A DNA stretch of 64,000 nt from an uncultured Eubacteriales bacterium (GTDB taxonomy: Bacteria; Bacillota; Clostridia; Oscillospirales; CAG-272): contig URDS01000004.1 of assembly GCA_900546635.1 (NCBI GenBank), forward strand, positions 1 through 64,000, given 5' to 3'. Below the pieces are notes generated by a model. That model saw only the letters and a program-made list of their open reading frames with translations. It made no database searches and had not been told where the DNA came from. Shown piece after piece: positions 19,705 through 27,698 of the stretch (position 1 is its first letter; each line of letters starts with the position of its first letter). The translations under genes and the position numbers were made by a program.

Positions 19705-22140
19705 ATGAAGAAAATTGTCAGGATTATCAGCTTTGTATTGGCCGCGCTGTTGGCGCTTTCGGTTTTGGCTGCTTGCGGCGGCGGGAAGAAAATGCCCGAA
19801 AAGCAGGTGGTTGACCATGTGTATAAGTACAACCAGACAAAGCTTGTGACCGTGGAAGAGCCGGATTGGTCGAATGAGGAAGAGTTCAACGGGTATACAT
19901 ATTTGTCTAATAACTCTATCGGAGAGAGCGGTTTTTGCTATGTGCTGCAAAGCGTGGATAAGGATCACAAAACCACATCCACGGTTGCCTATATCGGAAC
20001 CTATGACGGTACGGAGGTCACGGAAATTCCGATAGACTTGGCGAATGATGAAAACAACAGCGCCTACATGAATAACATTTTGGTGTTGGATAACGGTCTT
20101 GCTGTTTTTATCAATGAAAGTAAACAGGTGGGTGATCCGGAAACCCCTTTCTGGGAGCAGTATTATTATCTGTATTTTTATGATTTTGACGGGAAGCTCA
20201 CCGGTACGGTAGATTTGAAAAAAGCTTTCGATGTCAGCGGCGAAAATTCTTATTTCTATGTGAATACGACGCTGACCGACGGCACGGATCTGTATTTAAC
20301 CTGCAATACGGATAAGGCTGAATATAACAATAAATTGGTACGCCTCGGCATGGACGGCACGGTTAAAAATGCGTATGCGCTGCTGCCGGAGGGGACCGAC
20401 GGGTATATCAACAGCATTTATTTTATCGGTGATTCTGAGATCTGCTATACGTATGAGAGCTACGGTTCGGATACGTATACGACGGTCTGCAAGCGCTATA
20501 ATTTTGAAACCGGCGCACAGTCGGAGGTGAATACCGGGGATCTCGGACGTCAGTTCTCCTATAGTTCATTCGGCGGCAACGGCGGTGCATATTATTCCGA
20601 CAATTCCGGTATTTATAAAGTGGATCTCGATACCGGCGCGAAGACCGAACTGATGAACTACATCAATTCCGATTATATTTATAATTACGGTAATTTCTGC
20701 GCGCTGGGCGACGATCGGTTTGCGTCCCTGACACGCGAGTACAAGGATAACAAGACCACGCTGTATGTGAATACTTTTGAAAAAGTACCGGAAAGCGAGC
20801 TTACGCCGAAATATTTGATTACGGTTGCGTCGGCGGGTTATGCATACGATTTTCAGGAGCAGATCGTAAAGTTTAACCTTGCCAGTGAAGAATATCGCAT
20901 TCAATATGTCGATTATTCTCAGTACAATACCGATGAGGATTATACTGCGGGCAAGACAAAGCTGAACAATGATATTCTGGCCGGCAATGTCCCGGATGTA
21001 CTCATTTCCGATTCGGAATTTTCGGTATCCAAATACGTCAATAAAGGACTGTTTAAGGATCTCTATACCTATTTGGACAATGATCCCGAACTTTCCAGAG
21101 ATGACTTTTTAGGGAATATCCTTGAGGCTTGTGAAATCGGCGGAAAATTGTATGAGATTCCGACCAGCTTCGTTGTGATGGGACTTATGGGCGGCAAGGA
21201 GAAAATCGGCGAGTTTGCAAATTTGACGATGCCTGAGTTTGCCGCAAAGGTGGCTGCATTGCCGGAGGAAGTGTCCTTCTTCCGCGCGGGCGAAGTTTCA
21301 AGAGCCAATATGCTGCAGATGCTTGTGTATCTGGGCTATACGAATTTTATCGATACGGCGACCGGAAAGTGCAACTTCAACAACGATGATTTTAAAGCAA
21401 TCCTGGAATATGTAAATACACTGCCCGAAAAGTCTCGGTGGGAAGATGAAAATTATAATCCCGATGATTTTGACTGGGACGCTTATAACAATGCGTTTAA
21501 AGAGGGCAAAGCGATAGCGGAAATGACTACGCTTGATTCTTTCTATGCTTTCGAGAATCAGTCTTACAATTTCGGCAGTATGGAATTGGATTTCATCGGC
21601 ATGCCTTCGCCTGACCGCGACGGTTATGTCTTTACCAATGCCAATCTGAAATTCCTTGTCAGTGCGAAGAGTCCGCTGGCGGATGAGGCTTGGAATTTTG
21701 TCAAGCTGTTCTTTGAGGATTCGTATCAGACAGAGAGTTCTTGGGCGTTTTCGGTAACAAAGGACGGATTTGAACAGCAGAAACAGAAGGCTTTGGATGA
21801 AATTAAACGGCGCGAGGAAGAAAAGAAAGAGCAGGAAGATTCCGATATCGAAATTTCACCTCGCACCAAAGAAGTTGCCGTTACCGACGCTGTAATCGGC
21901 GGCGGTGGAATTGCGATTGAACCCGGTTGGGGAAATGATCGCAGAGAGATGACCGCAGAGGATGTGGAGCGCATTGCGGAGATCGCAACCGGTGTACGTA
22001 AACAGCTCGTTTATGATGAAAATGTATACAATATCATCAGCGAGGAAGCATCGGCTTATTTTGCGGGGAAAAAGAGCTTGGCCGAGGTTGCGTCTTTGAT
22101 TGAAAATCGCGTACAAACCGTAATCAGCGAATCCAGATAA
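19705..22140 (+). CDS. large extracellular solute-binding lipoprotein
   Basis: This 811-residue protein has a lipoprotein signal (lipobox VLAAC, Cys24). Residues about 45-365 form a beta-strand-rich region with repeated aromatic YxxxF/Y strands and DxDG-type turns, possibly a beta-propeller. Residues about 370-700 resemble a family 1 sugar-binding protein (PKYLITVASAGYAYDFQEQI, NDILAGNVPDVLIS, the hinge region FVKLFFEDSYQTESSWAFSV). A charged helix (EIKRREEEKKEQEDS) and a C-terminal helical segment follow. Ordinary binding proteins of this class have 400-550 residues, so the N-terminal half is an addition. It is the last gene of the operon, with AAGGAGG upstream and a terminator after it, and should deliver ligand to the MalF/MalG-type permeases. 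Confidence 0.82.
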   Translation: MKKIVRIISFVLAALLALSVLAACGGGKKMPEKQVVDHVYKYNQTKLVTVEEPDWSNEEEFNGYTYLSNNSIGESGFCYVLQSVDKDHKTTSTVAYIGTYDGTEVTEIPIDLANDENNSAYMNNILVLDNGLAVFINESKQVGDPETPFWEQYYYLYFYDFDGKLTGTVDLKKAFDVSGENSYFYVNTTLTDGTDLYLTCNTDKAEYNNKLVRLGMDGTVKNAYALLPEGTDGYINSIYFIGDSEICYTYESYGSDTYTTVCKRYNFETGAQSEVNTGDLGRQFSYSSFGGNGGAYYSDNSGIYKVDLDTGAKTELMNYINSDYIYNYGNFCALGDDRFASLTREYKDNKTTLYVNTFEKVPESELTPKYLITVASAGYAYDFQEQIVKFNLASEEYRIQYVDYSQYNTDEDYTAGKTKLNNDILAGNVPDVLISDSEFSVSKYVNKGLFKDLYTYLDNDPELSRDDFLGNILEACEIGGKLYEIPTSFVVMGLMGGKEKIGEFANLTMPEFAAKVAALPEEVSFFRAGEVSRANMLQMLVYLGYTNFIDTATGKCNFNNDDFKAILEYVNTLPEKSRWEDENYNPDDFDWDAYNNAFKEGKAIAEMTTLDSFYAFENQSYNFGSMELDFIGMPSPDRDGYVFTNANLKFLVSAKSPLADEAWNFVKLFFEDSYQTESSWAFSVTKDGFEQQKQKALDEIKRREEEKKEQEDSDIEISPRTKEVAVTDAVIGGGGIAIEPGWGNDRREMTAEDVERIAEIATGVRKQLVYDENVYNIISEEASAYFAGKKSLAEVASLIENRVQTVISESR

Positions 22141-22184
22141 ATCCCGGCAAAAAACTGAAAAAGCATTGTATTTTTGACACAACA

Positions 22185-22220
22185 GACAGCCGCCGAAATT
22201 CGGCGGCTGTCTCGGCTTTT
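22185..22220 (+). terminator. terminator of the hybrid transporter operon
   Basis: An 11-bp GC-rich stem (22185-22195 with 22201-22211) and 5-base loop, then a T-rich tract. Confidence 0.75.
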
Positions 22221-22257
22221 GCCGTGATTTTCCGTCGCGGCTTCGCTTAGCACAATG

Positions 22258-22286
22258 TTGCAGATGTTATACGGATATGGTAGAAT
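22258..22286 (+). promoter_or_regulatory. promoter of the nitrilase-family gene
   Basis: TTGCAG (22258-22263) and TAGAAT (22281-22286) with a 17-base spacer, about 40 bases before the start. Confidence 0.5.
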
Positions 22287-22327
22287 ATGGTGTAAACAAA
22301 CAATTTGCAAAATGGGGGCAAAAAATT

Positions 22328-23209
22328 ATGAACAGGTTCAAGATCGCTCTGCTGCAAACAGCGCCGTGCGGTACGGTAAATGAAAATTTAAAAAAAGGCG
22401 TCGCCATCTGTAAAGACGCGAGAAAAATGGGCGCCGACCTTGCACTTTTCCCCGAAATGTGGAGCAACGGATACAATATATACAATCGGCCTATTGAGGA
22501 ATGGAAAGCCGAAGCGATTCCCGCCGACGGTGATTTTATAAACACGTTTGCCCGTCTTGCAAAAGAACTGAATATGGCAATCGGCATTACCTTATTGGAA
22601 CAATACGGAGCGCATTTGCGAAATACAATGGTTCTATTTGATCGGTTCGGAGAACGCAAACTGACCTATGCTAAGGTACACACCTGCGATTTTGACGTGG
22701 AACGGAATCTCACGCCGGGCGAAGATTTTTATGTCACTGCCCTGAATACAGCCTGCGGGGAAGTAAAGGTCGGCGCCATGATTTGTTATGACCGGGAATT
22801 TCCGGAAAGCGCCAGAATTTTGATGTTGAAAGGCGCGGAGCTTATTCTGGTTCCGAATGCTTGCCCTATGGAAATAAACCGCCTTTCACAGCTTCGCGGC
22901 AGAGCATATGAAAATATGTTGGCCATCGCTACCTGCAACTATCCTGAAACCGTTCCCGATTGTAACGGCGGTTCAAGTGTGTTTGACGGCGCGGTCTATC
23001 TGCCCGGTGCGGACGGTTCGCGGGATACCTGTATTTTGCAGGCGGACGGAAAAGAGGGAATTTATATTGCCGAACTTGATTTGGAACAACTTCGCTGTTA
23101 TCGTGAAAACGAAGTACACGGCAATGCGTATCGGCACCCGAAAAAATACAGACTTTTAATCGATACCAAAATCGAAAGTCCGTTTGTCAGAGACGATTAT
23201 CGGGAGTAA
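22328..23209 (+). CDS. carbon-nitrogen hydrolase (nitrilase superfamily amidase)
   Basis: The 293-residue enzyme shows the Glu-Lys-Cys triad of the superfamily: Glu in LFPEMWSNGY (about residue 47), Lys in YAKVHTCDF (about 117) and Cys in GAMICYDREFPESAR (about 152). It hydrolyses or condenses a non-peptide C-N bond, probably of a small amide such as a carbamoyl compound or omega-amide. The frame opens at 22277, but ATG 22328 begins directly with the first strand (FKIALLQTAP) and has GGGGGC upstream. It stands alone between two terminators; the substrate is unknown. Confidence 0.87.
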   Translation: MNRFKIALLQTAPCGTVNENLKKGVAICKDARKMGADLALFPEMWSNGYNIYNRPIEEWKAEAIPADGDFINTFARLAKELNMAIGITLLEQYGAHLRNTMVLFDRFGERKLTYAKVHTCDFDVERNLTPGEDFYVTALNTACGEVKVGAMICYDREFPESARILMLKGAELILVPNACPMEINRLSQLRGRAYENMLAIATCNYPETVPDCNGGSSVFDGAVYLPGADGSRDTCILQADGKEGIYIAELDLEQLRCYRENEVHGNAYRHPKKYRLLIDTKIESPFVRDDYRE

Positions 23210-23251
23210 AAGACGGGTTTGCTCCGCTTTTTCCGTTCTTTATAAAAAATC

Positions 23252-23294
23252 AAAAAGCATCGCAGCCGAACATAGATCGGCTGCGATGCTTTTT
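23252..23294. terminator. bidirectional terminator
   Basis: A perfect 18-bp stem (23252-23269 with 23277-23294) with A and T runs at its ends serves the converging nitrilase gene and the minus-strand membrane protein gene. Confidence 0.9.
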
Positions 23295-23364
23295 CAGCTT
23301 TATAAATTTCAGTCGAATTTCGCTTGCTTCAGACTTCGGTTGCTTTTTTAGGCAGGGGAATCCC

Positions 23365-24966
23365 TTAGGATAATACCATTGCGGCGGGGAGAAAATTTTT
23401 GCCCTTCTTTGTGAAGACCAGCAGAATTGTGTTTTCCTGCTCGCTTGTACCGACAAAATTTTTCAGCGTTGCGGTGTAGGATACCTCGCAGGTAAACGTA
23501 TTGTCGTCGTAGGAGGTGAAATTGGTCGCTTCGATTTTATCCAGCGTCATCGTTTGCGGCGCAATGTACATATATCCGATATAGGAGCGCTTCAGATTTG
23601 TATAGAGGGGGCTTGGGTAGCGGGTCAGCGCCAGCACAGCGTCCAGATTTGCCTGCGTGTTGCGGTATCCCTGCGTGGTATAGTGCAGGTAAGCCTTTAC
23701 ATAGTCAACGGCTTGAGTTTCATAGGTTTGACGCAGATCTTCGCTTTCCGGGAAAACGCAGGCAAAGCGTCCGGTCTCGCCGTCCGAAACGACGCGGAGC
23801 GAAATACCGTTTATTTGCGCCGTGAATACGGGCGGCACATACAGATCGCAAAGGGTATATTCGTTTGCAGTCGGCGGCGCGCTCAACTCGGCAAATTCGG
23901 ATTTCCACAGGGCGTCGAAAGCGGTAATTTTATCGTCTGAAAGCGCCATGCCGTCTGCATACACGGCGGCGCCTGCGGGTGCAAGCAGTGTATAATCGGC
24001 GGTGGGCGGCGCGAAGCGCAAGTTTTCCGCACCCTGCTCGGCAGAGAGCGGTGTTTCTCCGAGTACGGCTGTGATTTCTGCGTCTCCGTATACCGTGTTG
24101 ACTGTATACGTGCACATGGCGACGGTATTTCCAAGCGCGTCCGGCGACGTTTGGCCGGTCTCACTTTGGAATACATCGGTGACGCGCACGCCGCCGATAC
24201 GAACGACCGCTTCGCTCGGCGCCGTGATGGAGACGGTATGCAGTTTCGCCACCGGATAATCGTACAGCCGATCCCAATTTCCGCTGCCGGTCAGTACGGT
24301 TCCGTCTAATGTGACTTCAATGTCGGGCTCCAAAATGAAGTCCTCTATCCGATAGCTGCAAAACAGGTCGGCGGCGCCGAACGCGGTAAACGCGCTGTGC
24401 GTTTCTAAATAGGCGTCGTCCACCTCTTGTTCGCCGATGCGGATTTTCGCTCCGGCGGGGACAATCAGACATAACGGGCGCTTAGTCAAAAGCTCCGGCG
24501 CGACGAGTTCCGCTTTTTGAACCAAATAAGGGCGGAAGCCGAACAGGCCGCTTTTTTCACCGAGTTCCAAGGTGATCCGCAGAAGTTTTTCATCGCCGCT
24601 GCTGATGAGATAAACCGGGTTTTCGTACGTGTATTCCCGAATCAGTTTGGAATAGGTCAGATTTTCCGAAGAAAAATCTGCGGCCAGCCGTTTTGCCGCT
24701 TCATCGGCGGGTTCAAATAGATTCTGCCGATCGGGATGCGCTTCAAGCAGAAGCCGGTGAAATTCGGTTTCGCCGAGCGAATCGATATAGCGTTCAATGG
24801 TGTAAAAAGGCTGCGACGCCTCAAACTGCGCCATAACGCACCACATAACGGCGCAGCAGATCAAAATCAAACCAAGCCAAATCAGGGCGTAAATACATAG
24901 CTTTCGTGCAAATGATGAAAGCCGTTTCGTTTTTTGAGTGGATTGTTCGGACATATGCATTCTCAC
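23365..24966 (-). CDS. membrane-anchored extracellular protein of unknown function
   Basis: The 533-residue protein has a short basic N-terminus, one membrane helix (about 25-48) and a long extracellular part. That part contains repeated PEGA-like or Ig-like beta modules of the type TAPSEAVVRIGGVRV, VPAGAKIRIGEQEV and LAPAGAAVYADGM, and ends with an NTF2-like-looking tail (ATNFTSYDDNTFTCEVSYTA). This plan is reminiscent of TcaA-type sensors, without clear homology. The GTG start overlaps the stop of the phosphodiester glycosidase gene; ATG codons at 24960 and 24954 are alternatives, and no good ribosome site is seen, so translation is probably coupled. The two proteins likely act together on the cell surface. 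Confidence 0.65.
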   Translation of the reverse strand: MRMHMSEQSTQKTKRLSSFARKLCIYALIWLGLILICCAVMWCVMAQFEASQPFYTIERYIDSLGETEFHRLLLEAHPDRQNLFEPADEAAKRLAADFSSENLTYSKLIREYTYENPVYLISSGDEKLLRITLELGEKSGLFGFRPYLVQKAELVAPELLTKRPLCLIVPAGAKIRIGEQEVDDAYLETHSAFTAFGAADLFCSYRIEDFILEPDIEVTLDGTVLTGSGNWDRLYDYPVAKLHTVSITAPSEAVVRIGGVRVTDVFQSETGQTSPDALGNTVAMCTYTVNTVYGDAEITAVLGETPLSAEQGAENLRFAPPTADYTLLAPAGAAVYADGMALSDDKITAFDALWKSEFAELSAPPTANEYTLCDLYVPPVFTAQINGISLRVVSDGETGRFACVFPESEDLRQTYETQAVDYVKAYLHYTTQGYRNTQANLDAVLALTRYPSPLYTNLKRSYIGYMYIAPQTMTLDKIEATNFTSYDDNTFTCEVSYTATLKNFVGTSEQENTILLVFTKKGKNFLPAAMVLS

Positions 24967-25973
24967 TTTACCAGAATCGCGGTGGCGACGACACGCTCAC
25001 CGTAAACGTATGCGCTGTTTGTGACATTTTCTCCCTCGTAGATCATCAGCGAGGAGGAACCGCCGTCAAGATTTGTCGCGTTGACGGCGCCAAATTCCAG
25101 AAAAATCTCTACCAGGTCATCCAGCGTCGCGCCCAGTGAATCGACGCTGCGTCCGTTGACAACCAAAAGCAGAATTGCGCCGTCCTCGCGCTGGCCGATC
25201 GCCGTTCGGGGATTTAAGCCGCCGCCGAGCGCGGAGCGCTCGTTTTGCGGCGTGCCGTTGATAATCAGCGCGGGGCCGTAGGAAGCGGCATATTGTACGC
25301 CGCGGTCGAGCGCGCTTTGCGCGGTCATACGGCCGACGTGCAAAAGACCGTCCGCGTCGATACCGGCCAGCGAATAATAGGACCCCGGATTGCCCCAGAG
25401 AAGTTCTCCCTCATAGATTACGATCCCGTCCGGGATGCCGCCTGTGCCGGAGCCATTCGGATCGTAAAATCCGCCGGCGTTGGTTCCGGCGACGGCGCCG
25501 TATTCTTCGATCATTTTATGTACGGTAAGTCCGCGTTTGCCCTCGCCGAAGCCGTTTGGCGGAATGCCGACAAAGACACGGGTCGGATCTTCAATCACCA
25601 TCATTTTTCCGTAATAGGTGCCGCCCCGCACGTCATGAATTTCGATTCCGCTTTGCGTTTTTTCGGTATTGCCGCCGATTGGAAGATCGTCGGTGTAGTC
25701 CTCGCGGGACGGAAGCTGAATCATGGAGGCGACGATCTCGACATCGGTTGCTTCTTCTGTGCGTGAAATCATATCCTCGATTTTGTCATTGCTCATGTAC
25801 AGCCGGGGGATGAACTTTGCGGCGCTTGTTTCCATTAAGGAGGTCACAAGCAGTTTCCCTGCATAAGAGGAGGGACCGTAGATCATCACCCCGATTACGC
25901 TGTAAAGGAGCAGAAACAGAAAAAAGAGCGTGCACAGCACGACAGTCGTAATTTTTAAAAGGCGCTGCTTCAT
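24963..25973 (-). CDS. phosphodiester glycosidase family exoenzyme (NAGPA domain)
   Basis: The 336-residue protein has an N-terminal membrane helix (about 8-30) and an extracellular domain of the NAGPA family, whose founding member uncovers mannose-6-phosphate by removing GlcNAc from a phosphodiester. Family motifs: HDVRGGTYYGKMMVI, AGTNAGGFYDPNGSGTGGIP (near 165), LNPRTAIGQREDG and NLDGGSSSLMIY (near 300). In bacteria these proteins are linked to cell-envelope polysaccharides and spores. The frame opens at 26018; ATG 25973 has AGGAG six bases upstream. The downstream membrane protein gene overlaps by four bases. The substrate here is unknown. Confidence 0.88.
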   Translation of the reverse strand: MKQRLLKITTVVLCTLFFLFLLLYSVIGVMIYGPSSYAGKLLVTSLMETSAAKFIPRLYMSNDKIEDMISRTEEATDVEIVASMIQLPSREDYTDDLPIGGNTEKTQSGIEIHDVRGGTYYGKMMVIEDPTRVFVGIPPNGFGEGKRGLTVHKMIEEYGAVAGTNAGGFYDPNGSGTGGIPDGIVIYEGELLWGNPGSYYSLAGIDADGLLHVGRMTAQSALDRGVQYAASYGPALIINGTPQNERSALGGGLNPRTAIGQREDGAILLLVVNGRSVDSLGATLDDLVEIFLEFGAVNATNLDGGSSSLMIYEGENVTNSAYVYGERVVATAILVK

Positions 25974-26087
25974 TTCAAACTCCTGCATAAACCGGCTCAC
26001 CCTGTCGCGGCGGTGCAATGGGACTTAAAGGGTACGGAAAAAGGGCAAATCCATGCTTCCGACGGCAGAGATCGCTGTATTTCATCC

Positions 26088-26117
26088 ATTATACCATTTT
26101 TTATAAGCGGTTGACAA
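26088..26117 (-). promoter_or_regulatory. promoter of the phosphodiester glycosidase operon
   Basis: On the minus strand TTGTCA (26112-26117) and TATAAT (26088-26093), 18 bases apart. About 110 bases of leader precede the start. Confidence 0.65.
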
Positions 26118-26243
26118 TAAAATCCGACAGAATTTTTTACAATATTTATTGTGTGCGGATTTCAAGACGGATGTGTGACAGAAACTTGTGGCAATTGTGA
26201 AAAAACGACATAAACGCTTTGGGATTTTCGTTGAATTTGTTCA

Positions 26244-26272
26244 TTGCGAAACCGCCCTTGAATTGGTAAAAT
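26244..26272 (+). promoter_or_regulatory. promoter of the BMP-family importer
   Basis: TTGCGA (26244-26249) and TAAAAT (26267-26272), 17 bases apart, 65 bases before the start. The 125 bases between the two divergent promoters contain no other clear signal. Confidence 0.5.
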
Positions 26273-26337
26273 AGATTGTAAACCATTTTGGGGAAATTTC
26301 CCGAAAAATTAAAAATGGGTCAATCGGAGGAAAACAA

Positions 26338-27588
26338 ATGAAGAAACTGCTTGCATTCGTTTTGGTAGCCGTCATGCTGCTTGCGTTCGCCGCCTGCGGT
26401 GAACAGGGTACGAATGTGCCGGAAGACTTTAAAGTCGGTGTGGTTCTGCTCGGCGATGAGACCGAGGGGTATACGTTGGCACATATAAACGGCATTAAGG
26501 CTGCCGCCAAGGCGCTCGGCCTTGCTGACAATCAGATTATCTGGAAGTACAAAGTAGAAGAAAATGCGAAATGCAAAGATGCGGCCGAGGAACTGGCCGA
26601 CGAGGGCTGCAATATTATTTTCTCCAACAGCTATGGTCACCAGACATACATGGTTCAGGTTGCCGAGGAATTTAAGGATATTACCTTTGTGGCTATGACG
26701 GGTGACTTTGCCGCAATTTGCGGACTTGACAATCTGAAAAATGCATTTACAAATGTTTATGAGTCCCGCTATGTTTCGGGCGTCGTTGCCGGCTTGAAAG
26801 TAAAGGAACTGCTGGACAACGGCACGCTGAAGCCGGAGACCACTCCGAACAATTTTGATGCGGACGGCAATGTGAAAATCGGTTACGTCGGTGCATTCAA
26901 CTATGCAGAGGTCGTTTCCGGTTATACCGCATTCTTCCTCGGCATTCAGTCGGTAGTACCGAACGTGACGATGGAAGTCAATTATACCGACTCGTGGTTT
27001 GACATTGCGAAAGAGGGGGCTGCCGCCGAGGCTTTGATGGCGAACGGCTGCGTAATTATCGGCCAGCATGCCGACTCTACCGGCGCGCCTGCGGCAGTGG
27101 AAAAAGCTGCTAAGAACGGTACGCTCGCGTATTCTATCGGATACAACATCGACATGCTTCCCACGGCGCCTACCGTTGCGCTGACTTCTGCAACCAATGA
27201 CTGGTCTGTATACTACACTTATGCGATCGGCGCTGCGATGCGCGGCGAAGAGGTTGTTGTTGACTGGGCGCATGGCTATGATCAGGGCGCTGTTGGTATT
27301 ACGACGCTCGGCGCTTCCTGCGCGCCCGGCACGGCTGAATATGTTGACGGTGTTGTTGCTAAGTTGAAGAGCGGCGAACTCAAAGTATTTGATACCGACA
27401 CGTTCACGGTCGGCGGCGCCAAGATTACGACCAACATTGTCGATCTCTCTTATATGGATTATTCGACTATGACGCCGATTTATACCGGTGAAAAGGTTGA
27501 GACGATTGTGGACGGCGCATTTGCGGAATCCACATTCAGAAGCGCGCCTTACTTTGCACTTCGTATTGACGGCATTGTTGAGAAATAA
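26338..27588 (+). CDS. BMP-family ABC transporter binding lipoprotein
   Basis: The 416-residue protein carries a lipoprotein signal (lipobox FAAC, Cys20) and the BMP/PnrA family fold: VGVVLLGDETEGYTLAHING after the signal, SNSYGHQTYMVQVAEEF near 100 and IGQHADSTGAPAAVEKA near 240. Family members bind nucleosides, purines or related ring compounds outside the cell. CGGAGG precedes the ATG. A hairpin after the gene separates it from the ATPase and permease genes and would allow more binding protein than channel to be made. The ligand cannot be fixed from sequence. Confidence 0.92.
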   Translation: MKKLLAFVLVAVMLLAFAACGEQGTNVPEDFKVGVVLLGDETEGYTLAHINGIKAAAKALGLADNQIIWKYKVEENAKCKDAAEELADEGCNIIFSNSYGHQTYMVQVAEEFKDITFVAMTGDFAAICGLDNLKNAFTNVYESRYVSGVVAGLKVKELLDNGTLKPETTPNNFDADGNVKIGYVGAFNYAEVVSGYTAFFLGIQSVVPNVTMEVNYTDSWFDIAKEGAAAEALMANGCVIIGQHADSTGAPAAVEKAAKNGTLAYSIGYNIDMLPTAPTVALTSATNDWSVYYTYAIGAAMRGEEVVVDWAHGYDQGAVGITTLGASCAPGTAEYVDGVVAKLKSGELKVFDTDTFTVGGAKITTNIVDLSYMDYSTMTPIYTGEKVETIVDGAFAESTFRSAPYFALRIDGIVEK

Positions 27589-27606
27589 TTTTTGAGTTTG
27601 AATACG

Positions 27607-27645
27607 CAAAGGGAAGCTTATTTACGGCTTCCCTTTGTGAGTTTT
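27607..27645 (+). terminator. intra-operon attenuating hairpin
   Basis: An 11-bp stem (27607-27617 with 27627-27637) followed by a short, interrupted T tract, between the binding protein and ATPase genes. It probably trims downstream expression or protects the upstream message. Confidence 0.6.
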
Positions 27646-27698
27646 CAGTATTTCCCTGGTAAAATCAGGTAAGAAGATGAAAGGGGCAGTTCGCCGAT

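Noticed and set aside
26320..27609. 429-residue open frame antisense to the BMP lipoprotein gene
   Set aside because: The plus strand codes for a complete binding protein with lipobox; the minus frame has no features.
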